64,000 nucleotides of DNA, from NCBI RefSeq assembly GCF_947179165.1, contig NC_077242.1:37147097-37211096 (forward strand), read 5' to 3'. Made by a program: the position numbers and the translations under genes. Positions 1-11,026 of this stretch are shown here, piece by piece. Each line of letters opens with the position of its first letter. Positions within the stretch are counted from its first letter, which is position 1. Under the pieces are notes generated by a model. The model was not told where the DNA came from and did no database searches. It saw nothing but the letters and a program-made list of their open reading frames with translations. This stretch comes from Solanum dulcamara. Lineage: Eukaryota; Streptophyta; Magnoliopsida; Solanales; Solanaceae.

Positions 1-1
1 T

Positions 2-691
2 CATGATAAATTCTCTCCTAGAGCCATCCCAACTGTTCTTCTGGGGTACTCCTCATCAAAAAAGGGGTATCTTTTTTATGATCTCCACTCCAAATCCCTC
101 TTTGTTAATAGACATACAGTATTCAAAGAGGATATTTTCCCTTTCAAGGATGTCCAGACCTTCTCTAATCCCATGTTTCCAGTTCTCACACTTCTAGACC
201 CCTCTCCACATTTACACCTAGAATCCATCCAACCACCTTCTACTCTTGTAACATCTCCTGATAGCCTACAACCTCCACCTCTATCCCTTTCTATCCCTCC
301 CAGAAAATCTTCCAAACCTAGTAAGCCCCCTTCTTGGCTTCAAGACTTTATCACCACCTCTATAGGCAACTTTTGCTCATATCCTATTAAAGTACATATA
401 TCTTATTCTCATGTCTCTCCTTCCTACAGTTCCTATTTGGCTGCATACTCAACCATCACTGAACCCACCTCATATAAAGCTGCCTCTCTTGATCCTCAAT
501 GGGTTCAGGCAATGCAGTTGGAAATTGAGGCCTTGGAGACTAATCACACCTGGTCACTGGTGGATTTACCACCTGACAAGAGACCTATTGGCTATAAGTG
601 GGTGTACAAAGTCAAATATAAATCTACAAGTGAAGTTAAAAGACTGAAAGCAAGACTTGTGCTAAAGGGTTCAATCAATAAGAGGGCCTAG
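2..691 (+). pseudogene. Copia pol fragment: post-integrase region and RT N-terminus
   Basis: The frame starting at position 2 reads a typical copia post-integrase block (GYSSSKKGY, then VNRHTVFKEDIFPF) around positions 40-155. A variable proline/serine linker follows. From about 480 comes the conserved start of the RT domain (DPQWVQAMQLEIEAL, then LPPDKRPIGYKWVYKVK). In this family the next block reads on into a TFSPV motif. Here a one-base deletion near 670 shifts the frame and stops it at 689-691, while the continuation is found in another frame immediately downstream. Role when intact: DNA synthesis from the element RNA inside virus-like particles. Confidence 0.9.
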
Positions 692-1200
692 ACTACACTG
701 AAACCTTCAGTCCAGTGGCTAAAATGGTCACTGTCAGAGCTGTTGTGGCACTTGCTGCATCTAGGGGGTGGTTTATTCATCAAATGGATATCTATAATGC
801 TTTTCTCAATACGGAACTGCTGGAGGAGGTATACATGACTATCCCAGATGGGTTTGCTAGACGGGGGGGATCAAATACCAAGGTCTGCAAACTTCATAAG
901 TCCCTATATGGCCTCAAACAAGCCCCCAGACAGTGGAATTTGAAGCTGACTGAGTCCTTACTGAAGTTGGGATTTCATCAAAGTCATTATGACTACTCCC
1001 TGTTCACCAGGCAAGTTGAAAATGACATACTTATAGTACTAGTTTATGTGGATGACTTGCTGGTTACAGGTAGTAACACAAGTCTAGTAGAGGATACAAA
1101 AAGAGACCTACAAAAGCAATTCAAAATGAAAGACTTAGGTGAGCTGAAGTTCTTCCTAGGCATTGAGTGTGCTAGATCCAGCCAAGGGATCCACATGTCT
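692..1200 (+). pseudogene. Copia reverse transcriptase core
   Basis: This continues the RT domain after the frameshift. Visible blocks are DYTETFSPVAKMVTVR, then QMDIYNAFLNTEL (with the first catalytic Asp), then LHKSLYGLKQAPRQW, then the catalytic box YVDD at 1045-1056 within LVYVDDLLVTG, then LKFFLGIE. The reading frame ends at a TAG at 1201-1203, at the codon after HMS, where relatives usually have Gln. That fits a C-to-T transition. The catalytic residues are still present, but this frame cannot be reached from the upstream one. Confidence 0.93.
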
Positions 1201-1203
1201 TAG

Positions 1204-2010
1204 AGAAAATATGCACTGGAGCTGATTGCTGAATGTGGGCTAGGAGGAGCTAAGCCTGCTAGAACACCACTAGAACAGAATAAGAAACTCACATCAGTAA
1301 AATATGATGCACTCATCTCACATGAAGGCAGAGTTGATGATCAACCACTGCAACATCCTGAAAGGTATCAGAGACTGGTGGGGAGACTCTTGTATCTCAC
1401 CATGACCAGACTTGATATAGCCTTCCCAGTCCAAGTATTGATCCAATTCATGCACAATCCTAAGGAGTCACATATGGAAGCAACACTGAGAGTTATTAGA
1501 TACCTCAAGAAAGCTCCAGGTCTTGGGCTGTTAATGTCATCTCAAGCTACAAATACACTAACTGCCTATTGTGATTCTGATTGGGGTGCTTGTCTAGAAA
1601 CAAGAAGGTCTGTCACTGGATACTTAGTAAAGTTTGGTGGATCACTAATCTCCTGGAAATCAAAGAAATAAGAAACAGTATCCAGGAGCTCTGCAGAGGC
1701 TGAGTTTAAAAGTATGGCTAACTGTGCATCTAAGATCACCTGGCTGGTGAGCCTGTTTAAGAGCTAGGAGTCCAGATTGAATTACCTGTTGACATGTTCT
1801 GTGATAGCAAAGCTGCTATTTAAATTGCTGCAAATCCTATCTTTCATGAAAGGACCAAACACATTGATATAGACTGCCATTTTGTAAGGGAAAGATTATG
1901 CCAAGGTATGCTGAGAACTAACTTCATACATACCAAAAATCAGCTAGCAGATATACTCACAAAAAGTCTTGGGAAACCCCAACATCAACAGTTGCTAAAT
2001 TAGCTTGGAG
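1204..2010 (+). pseudogene. Copia RT thumb and RNase H, broken
   Basis: After the TAG the frame continues with the connection region (RKYALELIAE, later HPERYQRLVGRLLYLT) and the start of RNase H (AYCDSDWGACLETRRSVTGY, containing a DSDW catalytic-type motif) at about 1560-1640. A second stop at 1669-1671 falls just before the conserved SRSSAEAEF block. A frameshift lies near 1760. The RNase H tail follows (FCDSKAAI with a stop, then ERTKHIDIDCHFVRE) up to ADILTKSLGKPQHQQLL at about 1940-2000. The order and motifs are diagnostic of Ty1/copia; the gene is dead. Confidence 0.9.
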
Positions 2011-2037
2011 TTATGAACCTCTTCAAACCATGAGCTT

Positions 2038-2046
2038 GAGGAGGAG
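2038..2046 (+). other. Polypurine tract of the copia element
   Basis: The purine run GAGGAGGAG sits directly against the TGTTAAC start of the LTR, as expected for the plus-strand primer of reverse transcription. Confidence 0.75.
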
Positions 2047-2404
2047 TGTTAACTTGGCAAGCTAACATGGTTAAAGTAGTTAGAATATTGTTAAGAGTAG
2101 TTAAAGGTTGTTAGTAAGTTGTTGTAGTTAGTTGAAATGTAGTTGAATGTATAAGTGTATAAATGATGTATATGTACAAATGGAGAAAATATAAATACAT
2201 ATACTGATGAAAAGTAAAAGAATCATCAGGTCATTTTTCTAAGATATTTTTCTCTCTCTACTTCACCTCTCCTTCTTCTCTCTACAATCTCTCTTCTCTT
2301 CTCTTCTCTTCTGTTCATTCTTCTTCATCTTCATTCTTGTTCTTCTTCTTCAGTCTGCTACTACTCTTCCTTACTCTGGTTCAACTCCACTGGTGGAGTT
2401 ATCA
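2047..2404 (+). repeat. 3' LTR of the copia element
   Basis: About 358 bp, starting TGTTAACTTGGC right after the polypurine tract and ending near GAGTTATCA. It holds a TATA-like stretch (ATAAATGATGTATAT, near 2160), a pyrimidine-rich CTTCT run at about 2265-2350, and an inverted repeat AACTCCAC-TG-GTGGAGTT near its end. The right edge is inferred only from a CA dinucleotide, because the 5' LTR is not available for comparison. Confidence 0.65.
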
Positions 2405-3580
2405 GAAGCTATTTTAAAGTACATTTTTGATTATTATTATTTGTCACTTATTAGTCACCATATTATTGATTCTCTTTCCATTTGCCTAAGGTTTATAGTT
2501 GAAGTGCAGATGGTATCTCTAAATTATGATTTACTTGAATAAAATATTATAAGTTGTATAACTATTTTATTTTTCATCTTTTTTATCAGGTTAGTCTAAA
2601 CCAATATGTATAGATGGATATGTTTGGGAAATCGATATCGTCAACTGATAACGTATTTCAAGGAGTTGACAAATACAAAATATCTTGGATAAAGTTCTTT
2701 AGGTTTCCTATTTTGAATTGTAATTGTACATGTTTCTTTATGATATGCCTAATTTTGTTATGATTAAGAACATTGTCCTAACCTTTAATTTTTGTTTTGC
2801 TCAAATGAATTTCCTTTATACAAAACAGGTGGAGTAGCTCTATCCATGTATGAAAAAGATGAGATTCTCTCAAAGTTAAGTGATGAAATTTATGGGTTGT
2901 TTGATAGGGTGTATAAGAATAGTGATAAATAGTGTATATTAGTGATGTTGCTATTAGTTATGCTAACATTAGTTATCCTGAGATTATTCTTATACATTAT
3001 TTGGCTTAGATTATTAAACATAATATACATGGTATAATTTATAAAAAAATTATTTACTTACAAAAATATCTCTATAATTATAGCGAAAAAAGTTTTGAGA
3101 GATAATTGTATTTTTACTGTACGCATGTTAAAGAACTCTTTAACCATAACCAATGCCTTTTGTACTTTGGCATTTCAAAGAAGTTTTAGATTTATAAGCA
3201 GTATCCCAGAACATACATGTTTAAATAAAATTATATACAAATTTTCGACTCAAACCGCTCCAAGCGCGGCGCTATTTACTAGTTAAATCATATTAGGACA
3301 CGCGTTGGATCTCAATGTTGCATTGCAACATACGAGAGGCAAATTTACTGGAGGTCAGGGGGTCTCAACACCAAAGAGTTATTCTCTCTTTTCCTTCATT
3401 GTTTGGAATAATTTTGACCCCACGTCGTCTCCATTCTTATCCTAGCTAATAAAGAGATTGTAATAAAATTCCAAAACATCCAATTGAAAGGAAAAGGCAT
3501 AAATTCTAAATTCCTAATATGTGAGAGAAAAAAACGATCAAATTACTAACACATTTCTTATGCCCATAATGACCTTCAAC
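2405..3580. other. AT-rich intergenic DNA, no confident gene
   Basis: I see no intact reading frame of interest. A stretch at about 2829-2890 follows a pyrimidine-rich tract and a CAG and reads open for about 20 codons (ALSMYEKDEILSKLSDEIYG), so it could be a relic exon, but I do not recognise it. A MITE-like element is listed separately. The region at 3280-3560 shows nothing definable. Confidence 0.5.
2890..3080. repeat. MITE-like element
   Basis: GTATAAGAAT at 2911-2920 is repeated inverted as ATTCTTATAC at 2986-2995. Between them is a segment rich in ATTAGTTATGC-type motifs, followed by TTACAAAAATATCTCT. This word set is typical of short non-coding inverted-repeat elements scattered in Solanaceae DNA. 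The ends and target duplication are not clear, so the boundaries are approximate. Confidence 0.4.
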
Positions 3581-3586
3581 CTAGCT

Positions 3587-3595
3587 TTTATATAT
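3587..3595 (+). promoter_or_regulatory. Probable TATA box of the EF-hand gene
   Basis: TTTATATAT lies about 50 bases before the ATG at 3643, which would give a 5' leader of roughly 20 bases. Its position is compatible with a plant core promoter, but nothing else confirms the transcription start. Confidence 0.4.
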
Positions 3596-3642
3596 CCGAA
3601 GTAGCTCTTGTTCATATTACTTAACAGATAGCATTAAAAAAA

Positions 3643-3903
3643 ATGCCTTGGAATGGTGTCAGTGTGCCAATATCTGAGGAGCAACTACAGGGAATTTTCA
3701 AGAAATATGACAAGAATGGAGATGGAAAAATCAGCAAACAAGAGCTCAAACTAGCATTTAAAGAAATGGGTTCAAGCTTCTGTAGATGGAGGGTTGGCAA
3801 AGCCATTCGTCATGCTGACATCAATGAAGATGGATATATCAACGAAGAAGAGATGAGTGAACTCGTCAGATATGCTTCTAGATGGGGTATTAAGATCTAT
3901 TAG
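3643..3903 (+). CDS. Small EF-hand calcium-binding protein (calmodulin-like/polcalcin type)
   Basis: An 86-residue single-exon protein with two canonical EF-hand loops: residues 23-34 (DKNGDGKISKQE) and 59-70 (DINEDGYINEEE). Both keep Asp at position 1, Gly at position 6, a hydrophobic residue at position 8 and Glu at position 12, so both should bind Ca2+. No signal peptide, membrane segment or lipidation motif is visible, suggesting a soluble cytosolic or nuclear Ca2+ sensor. The length fits polcalcins and short calmodulin-like proteins, which have two hands where calmodulin has four. The start is the first ATG after a TATA-like box, with purines at -3. It is the only intact host gene in the window and is flanked by transposons. 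The partner and the exact subfamily are unknown; a retained fragment of a longer CML is possible but the frame is clean. Confidence 0.85.
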   Translation: MPWNGVSVPISEEQLQGIFKKYDKNGDGKISKQELKLAFKEMGSSFCRWRVGKAIRHADINEDGYINEEEMSELVRYASRWGIKIY

Positions 3904-4554
3904 CTCCACCGCTAGCTTTGCATATTTTGTCTAATCTTACCTAGGTCACGTTTTCTGATCTAATATTTGTATCTTCACACACACACACACACACTTTGTA
4001 TGTAAATGATGAATACAATTACGGAACCAAATGAATGCAATGCGTTGAACCTTAAACTTTCGATAATTGTTTAGATTGTCACTTAATTATTACTTATATT
4101 CTCTAGTGTTATTTATTTATAACGCAAAAAATTCAAAATTCAAAATTTAAACACCGCGCTACCCCTTCCCCCAAAAAACAAATTAACTGCAGAAAGACAT
4201 GGCTAATACTTTCTTCTTTTTATTTTTTTATTTTTAAGTTTAATAAATTTAAGCCCAATAAAAAACCCAACCCGACCGTACTTAAAAAGTAGCATAGATA
4301 GACATGTAACAAAATGATTTTTCGTACTTTTTATGTGTCGTCATATTTTTAAAAAATCTAACTTTGAGATCCTTTTTGTGGGTTTCAAGATAATTTGGGT
4401 TTGTATTAAAAATAAACTATGTATTAATTACTAAAATCAACGGTAAATGTCATGCGACTATTTGGATTGCTCGGTGATCCAAATCTATGTAAATAATATT
4501 CAATATTTCATTTAGTTGTCGGATCGGTTTTAAAAAGTAAAAATTTATCAGCAG

Positions 4555-4557
<3 letters not shown>
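3904..4557. other. 3' flank of the EF-hand gene, AT-rich
   Basis: It contains the likely 3' untranslated region with the CA microsatellite, then AT-rich DNA with homopolymer runs. No reading frame or RNA gene was recognised. Confidence 0.5.
3976..3994. repeat. (CA)n microsatellite
   Basis: An uninterrupted CA dinucleotide run of 19 bases, about 70 bp after the EF-hand stop codon and probably in its 3' UTR. Confidence 0.95.

Positions 4558-4597
<40 letters not shown>
4558..4597. repeat. (TA)n microsatellite
   Basis: A pure TA run of about 40 bases, likely length-polymorphic. Confidence 0.97.
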
Positions 4598-4599
<2 letters not shown>

Positions 4600-4776
4600 C
4601 TTTTGTGGTTCAAACGGACTCGTTTATTTGGCCTTCATGGAAGATTTATACCTCAAGTTAATAAGTGTGTTTATTTTTATTAATAAAAAATTAATCTCTA
4701 ATAGGTCTTAATATATCATTAAGATTTTGAACAAAGGCTTAATACTATTAATATGTATTTCTTTTAGATAATATTC

Positions 4777-5411
4777 ACTATCATTCTATTCATAATCATC
4801 AACCATCACCACTAACCACCTTTGTCATCATAACTATCATCACCGTAGCCACCATTATCATTGTCAACCAAGAATATAACCTCTATCATCATAACTACCA
4901 TGTGCAACCACCACTGCTGTGAATGACTACTACGAGCCATTACCACACATATCATGGATCTCTATCATTATAATTATATTCATTGTCATCATCACCGCCA
5001 TTAACATCACTGCTTCTACTGTCGTTGTCACTATCTACATCATCACTATCAACCACTATCACAATTGTAATCAATCGCTACTACCAATCAACTCCACCAC
5101 AATAACTAGCCTCGTTGCCACCTCCACCTCCACTATAATCCCTACTACCAACCACCTCCATAAGTAGAACAAATGCGAACTACCACCAACACATTATGGA
5201 CCACCACATATTCTCCAGTCACCACTATAAACACCGTTTACTACTAACATCAACCAGCTTCACCATCACAACTATTACCACCATTATCAATCACCACCAT
5301 CACAACAATCACTACAACACCAATCAATTCCACCATCACAATTGTCACCACCATGATACTAGATACTAACACCAACGTTACGGTTATAAACCATATCCAC
5401 CATCACTAGCG
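4777..5411. repeat. Imperfect CAY/ACC trinucleotide-rich field
   Basis: About 630 bp dominated by CAT, CAC, ACC and CAA triplets with pyrimidine/purine strand asymmetry, resembling an expanded and decayed (CAT/CAC)n microsatellite. An 82-codon open frame at 4919-5167 follows from the composition (Ile/Thr-rich, no domain) and is not annotated as a gene. Confidence 0.75.
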
Positions 5412-5833
5412 AATATAAATGTATATATTTTTTATCCAATAATAATTTAGTTTTATTAAATTTACATTTGTCTATTAAATAATTAACTTATATTTGAATT
5501 GTAAATTTATTATATTTATAATAAATAAATTATGCATATTCAAATATTAAAAATCAAATATTGTTAATCATTCATTATTTAGATACTGAGATAATATATT
5601 AATTATTCAAATGTGAATTCAAACTCAGACATATTAATAAATTCAGAGAGTAGTGGCTTGGGACCACAACATAAGCTAATTAATTATATATATTAATTAG
5701 TCTAAGTGATTGATAATAAAGAAATGGAGAATGATTTTAGCATAAAAGAATAAAATTCTTGAGAAAGATTTTGCCTATTATACTTGAAAGAAACATAAAC
5801 AACTAAAGAAATGAAAGAATTCAATTTCATAAT
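5412..5833. other. AT-rich intergenic DNA
   Basis: Very AT-rich with several TTAATTAAT-type words. No gene, RNA or transposon boundary was recognised. Confidence 0.5.
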
Positions 5834-6273
5834 TGCCACGATCCAAAATATACATTAATCATGATGACACCTATACTCACCTCCTCGGCCTCTAAGGTCA
5901 TCGAAACTACCACCATAATTTCAATAATAAAGTAATTGATGCAAAAGTATGATAATACCAATCTCAAACCTTAGCAAACTTTTAATAGAAATCAAGCGTG
6001 AAAATTTAAAAATACAACCCTAAGACTCAATCACGTATACAAGCAATTATGAATACATTTGTTCAACATATGACATACTAAAGAGAAAAAGACAACAAAG
6101 TAAGGGATAAGTGGAATTTGGTGCTGCAAAATCAACCAGGAAGCTCACAGAGAGATATTTGGAAGTATAGAAGCGTAGACCACTAGTGTTCAAAACACAT
6201 TATGCATATGTGAGTACAACAAGTATAATATGAGTACAAAAAAATATATACTCAATAGGTATTATAGGTCTAC
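5834..6273 (-). repeat. Truncated LTR fragment, minus orientation
   Basis: It begins TGCCACGATCCAAAATATAC and continues into a stretch about dated disposition of CATGATGACACC and CTCCTCGGCCTCTAAGG. This resembles the terminal part of plant gypsy LTRs whose reverse complement ends in GATCGTGGCA. It is cut on the right where LTR A begins. No partner LTR is present in the window, so the identification rests on the terminal words only. Confidence 0.35.
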
Positions 6274-7648
6274 TATAACTTCAACACCCCAAAGCATCCT
6301 AGCTTAGACCCCTTAGAATAGCCCAGAAGAAGACAAAACCAGATTGTTCAAACCTGTGACCCACGACCAAGAACCAACGGGCAATAGGTGGAGCTAAGGG
6401 TCGTAAGAGAGGTGTGTAGGTCACCCCACACCTAGAGAAATTCAATTACCCTTCTGACTCTTCCTACGAGTGGCTTCTATGGACCATAGGAGTCCGTATG
6501 GATCATAGGTAGTTCTCGTAGAAGAGGTTCAGATCATCAAGGACTAAGGTATGTAGGATTAGCCATTCCTACGAATTGTAAAAGGGTCAACAACCCATAA
6601 AAGGGACTCATAGACCCAGCCTTGCAATTTCAGTAGCTACTGGAAATTATACTATGTATCTACGACTAAGGTCTACGACCCGTAGAAGAGTCCATAGATC
6701 CAAACCCTAAAGTCCCTCAATTCGATTCAACAACTGATTTTCATGATCTTTAGAAGGGTCCACGACCCGTAGAAGGGGTCCATAGACCCAACCTTATGAA
6801 TTCCAATAGGCCCAATTTTGGGCACCCAGTTTCCATAAGGAATCTTCTACGATGCGTAGAAAGTTCAATGATCTGTAGGTCGACCTGTAGATGGCCAAGT
6901 TCAGTTTTTAATAAAGGTTAGTTTGGTTTTTTACCACCCTTTTCAAACTAAAATCTCGATGTTTTGGGACTAAATTAAGTCCTTAGTCCTATGATACTTT
7001 TTCTCCCATTAACACCTCAAACACTTAGAGCAAAGATTGGAGAGAAGAAAAAGGCTAGGGTTCAAGCGTAGTTATTGTGTTCATTGAGTTTCACCAAGAA
7101 AATTATTCTTCCAAGTATGTAAGGTTATTCACATCGATAGATTGAGTTTGTCCTCGCTCCCTACATCTAAATCCGTTATTTTGAGATTCAATCTTGAGTT
7201 TTAATCCTATCATATTAAATTTTTGAGTGAGTTATGATGTCTTTCGTTGAGTTCTCTATATACTTATTCTCATTGTGATTATTCCCATAATATAAATTCT
7301 TGGAATCTATGTTCATGCATACATTCACATGAACCCTAGTTGAGTATTACATTACTTCCATTTTGCATTGTTTTGAGTTAAAAATGATGTATTTTCATGT
7401 TTTTATTGAGAAAAGAGTTTTGAGTACATTATATCAATTGAGTGATGGAACTTTACATTACTGAATTATGCATGATTTTTACCAAGTTTAAATATTTTAT
7501 AGTATTACACATTATTTTGAGAATGAGTTTTGATGGAATAAGAGTAGTCCCAAAGTGCATGCTTGATTTAAAAAGAGTATTAATGAGATTTGAGAAACGA
7601 GTTTGAGTTTATCAAAGTAAAGTCCAATGAGACTAAATGAGGTAATAA
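6274..7648 (+). repeat. Element A 5' LTR, part 1 (U3 side)
   Basis: It starts around TATAACTTCAACACCCC, apparently a decayed TGTAACACCCC. It carries a field of inverted CTACGACCCGTAG-like motifs (6480-6890) and then a segment homologous to LTR D (compare GGATTGGAGAGAAGA near 7040, 36095 and 44440). It stops at the insertion point of B and resumes at 15210. The left edge is approximate. Confidence 0.7.
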
Positions 7649-8394
7649 TGTCACGACCCAACCCCGTAGGCCGCAACTGGGGTCCGACCTGGACCTCCAT
7701 GTACCTACCTATCAACTTTAGTCAAATTAGACTATGTATAATGTGATACTCCTCACAAAAACCTCAATGGGTTAAAACTTTTTCATGTTCATGTAGCCTC
7801 CTTCTTTCGTATTGTATCATGAAAGATAATGCAAGACGACAAGGCTGCCATAACGTAAAAACATTTACAATGTGCCATCTAGGCACAACCAAAATAAACT
7901 CATGAACAATCCACACATACATTTCTATAGACCTCTAAGAATAGTACGATAAGATATGGCGGGACAGGGCCCCCGCCGTACCCCTAAATAAACAAACACA
8001 TATATACACCAGAGGACCAGTATAAAAAAACTAGGCTGCGGAATAATGGAGCACCTCCAATCATATGTGAGCGGAAATCCTGAGCTGGCGGATCTCTGAA
8101 ATGAACATCTGTACCTACGGGCATGAAATACAGCCCCCCAAAGAAAGAGGGGTCAGTACGATACATGTATTGAGTATATAAGCATAGTATAACTGAGATA
8201 ACCACTGAAATAGGAATGCAGGAAACCAAGTATAGTATTTAATAGGGTACTGTACCTGCACCTCACAAAATAAAGTCCTGTATACCATTATCACGTACCG
8301 TATCTGGCCCACTCGGGGACTCGGTGTTACAAACATATCATCTATCATGATAGGCATATATATGCTATTAACACTGTGGAATATACAGCCCGAT

Positions 8395-8665
8395 CCATGT
8401 ATATAGCAAGTACCTGCCAAGGAACGACGGCCCAATCCACATATTATATAATACTGCCGAGGAACGATGGCCCGATCCGTCTCTCATATAACAATGCCGA
8501 GGTATGATGACCCGATCCGTATATTGCATAATAGTGATGCCGAGGTACGACGGCCCGATCCATATAATATATATTAGTACCGAGGAATGATGGCCCTATC
8601 TGTATGCATGCATATCATATAATAATGCTGAGGAACGACGGCCTGATCCATATATCACATAAACA
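8395..8665 (-). repeat. Sub-repeat array in LTR-A of element B
   Basis: About seven degenerate copies of a 35-50 bp unit with core GCCGAGGAACGATGGCCCGATCC followed by a variable AT spacer (given on the plus strand). The same array is present at 12765-13015 and 20271-20521. Confidence 0.8.
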
Positions 8666-10340
8666 ATGCACATACGTGCATGTAAGACTTGGTAACATAT
8701 CAGACATCCCCCAACCATTATCATAAATATGCCTAAGAGACCCAGATTTAGGAACTTACACACCCAATCACTATTCAGCCTATAAAAGCCTCGAGGGTCG
8801 TAGTTTAACTACTTCAAGACCCTTAGCATTTAGGAGTGAACTCGAGTCACAAGTTATACTCGGTAGTTACAACTGAAATTGATTTTACACTCATATCATA
8901 CCTCAATTCACTTACATTTAAGACATTCTAAAGGGAACAAGAGACAGGCTTTACACATACTACATTTCGTTATATAGAAGCCCAAAAAGGCAACAACTCA
9001 ACTACTACAGGAGTTCTAATATCACGAAGTCAATGAAACTCATGGCTCGTGCTTGGAATTTATGAATGGAATTACCCAAAGCTCATACACATATCATTCA
9101 TTAATTACGTCTAATACATGCCAAAAAAGAGAAGAATAGCTTTACATACTTATGCCAAAAACATGCCAAAAGAAAGCTCCACATATCTCTTATGAGTTAC
9201 TCCTTGTCACGTTCGCCTCGTCGTCCTTTGAACATATTCAACACGGAAGTAATACGAATATCAACTACTCTTGACTTTTCAGCATCTTAAGTTGCACCTT
9301 ATTATTCATGGAATCTATTTCCTTGTTCGTCTCCTCGACTAGTTCTTTAATTAGTTAAGATGTTAACAAAAATTGGGCAACACCTCCCCTATAACATGCC
9401 CTATCCAAATTTCCAATTACATCCCTAATCAATACAGCTAACCAAAAACAACACCCCGCAGCATATATAAACATAAAATATGGCAACATTACACAACACA
9501 AGCTCTAAACTACTTGCTGAAAATTACAATATCAAAATAGGGTTTCTAGTCTTTACTTCGCAAACCCTTTAATTATAAAAAATGAGGGGTCGTGTGGTTG
9601 AAACCAGAAGTACCCACACCCCTTTTAGAACAAATTTAGGCCCTGCAACAAACCCCCACACACCTGCAGCAGTACACCACAAGCACAACATTTTACTTCG
9701 ACGACAATTCAACTATAGCGACTCCAATTTAGTTTGTTTCGAACGTCAAGCATTTCTATGATGTTTTGATATTTAAAGCCACTTAAACAACATATAATAC
9801 ACTTCATAAGAACACCATACACCCCAATTTTAAGGAAAAGGTCAAACCTTACCCGAAATTGGCCAAAGCTTGCTAAAACTGCATCTCGAAAACTTCTTGG
9901 TATGCTGAATTGGGGCGGACTGTTTGTGTCCCTTTTCCGCTGACACAAATTGGAATTTTATGTTATAAACCATTATTATATAACTGCGGGATACCTTAAA
10001 TAATTAATTCACGAAACGAAACTCGGGCCTTACCTTTCTTGGCCCAAAACCCGTAGCCCCTCTAGTTTGGCCCTTTAAGTTTTCCTTCAACTTTCTTTTA
10101 AGTTACTAAGCGTAAAGTGAAAGAAACGACTCCTTAGTCATCACCATATACATTAATATACATATATACATCTCCACATTCTTGAGGAACATCGTAGATA
10201 ATTAATTCACGGAGGAAAACATTGGAAAACTTACCTTAAACTCTTTCAAGCCATGGCTGCCTCCTTCTCTTCTCTCACATTTTTCTCTATTGTGGCTGAG
10301 TTTTTTTTGGATAGAAACTGAACTTAAGAGTCACTTAACA

Positions 10341-10376
10341 CATATATATATATACCTCTTTAGAAGGTACCACGTG
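10341..10376 (-). promoter_or_regulatory. Putative U3 promoter of LTR-A: TATA run and G-box
   Basis: On the minus strand a CACGTG G-box (10371-10376) lies about 15 bp upstream of a long TATATATA run (10341-10355). The second LTR has the G-box at 14684-14689 inside the palindrome TTCCACGTGGAA. Position relative to the LTR start (about 520 bp in) fits a U3 promoter; activity is inferred. Confidence 0.5.
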
Positions 10377-10900
10377 GAAGCCCCCTAGGGTGACATGTGG
10401 CATCCTTCTAGGGTGCCACCTCAACCCATGCGGCCAATCACTTGCTGCCATATGGCAGTGGGGTCCACCCCAAGTTACTGCATTACCTACTTGAACCTAA
10501 GTAGGTGCATCACCTAGTTGTCTAAGTAGGTACATCACCTACTTTTTTCGAGTAGGCGTGTCGTTTCCTTATTTCTCTTTCGTGAGCTTGTAATCTCGTC
10601 TTACATCAAGAGCCTGTGCACTCTTTGCTACTTACGCTCAACGTATACTCAAGTAACTTAAGTGTGTAGGACTTCTAAGTTAGTAGCTTATGAAAGCAAG
10701 TCGAGTTCCATGATTTGTTAGTTGGCCTCCAACTCCTTTCAAATACTTATAACTCTATTTCCAGCCTTCACTATCACATAGCATCACATCCTCCATTTAT
10801 TAGAGTTATTTGGTAACGGGATAGATAATAGGGATCACACGGCGATTTTCAAGAAGCTTAAGAACACGTTTTAAGGTACAGAATTAGGGGATATAACATC

Positions 10901-10912
10901 CTTCCCCCCTTG
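10901..10912 (-). other. Polypurine tract of element B
   Basis: On the minus strand AAGGGGGGAAGG sits directly before the LTR start. The same tract is at 18406-18417 in the duplicated copy. Confidence 0.8.
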
Positions 10913-11026
10913 AGAACATTCATCCTCGAATGTTAACTTCTCTTATAGGGTTTCAGGGAGATTTTGGGCGTTCTCTTTAACAGTCGCCATCCTCTCTATT
11001 TAGGAGTTCAGTTTACCTTTGGATAT

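Larger units (their letters stand above)
1..2404 (+). mobile_element. Degenerate Ty1/copia LTR retrotransposon, 3' part
   Basis: The order is end of integrase, reverse transcriptase, RNase H, polypurine tract, LTR. RT followed by RNase H downstream of integrase is the Ty1/copia gene order. The 5' part (5' LTR, gag, protease, integrase core) lies outside the window. The coding part has a frameshift near 670, a nonsense codon at 1201, another at 1669 and a frameshift near 1760, so it cannot be autonomous. The lineage within copia was not resolved. Target-site duplication cannot be tested because the 5' end is missing. Confidence 0.93.
7649..10898 (-). repeat. Element B 3' LTR (LTR-A)
   Basis: 3,250 bp, bounded by TGTCACGACCC on the left and GATATAACA on the right (plus strand). 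It is collinear with 12008-15209 through the whole length. On the minus strand the U3 contains a G-box CACGTG (10371-10376) and a TATA run (10341-10355). The rest forms a very long R/U5 with a sub-repeat array at 8395-8665. Confidence 0.9.

Noticed and set aside
173..691. 172-codon frame as a host gene
   Set aside because: Its second half is the start of the copia RT domain and its first half the linker after integrase; it is element sequence.
2396..2415. GTTATCAGAAGC after the copia LTR as a primer binding site
   Set aside because: It resembles TGGTATCAGAGC only loosely, and gene order plus polypurine tract show this LTR is the 3' one, so no PBS is expected.
4919..5167. 82-codon frame rich in Ile and Thr
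   Set aside because: A by-product of the CAY/ACC triplet field; no domain, and no start context or conservation argument.
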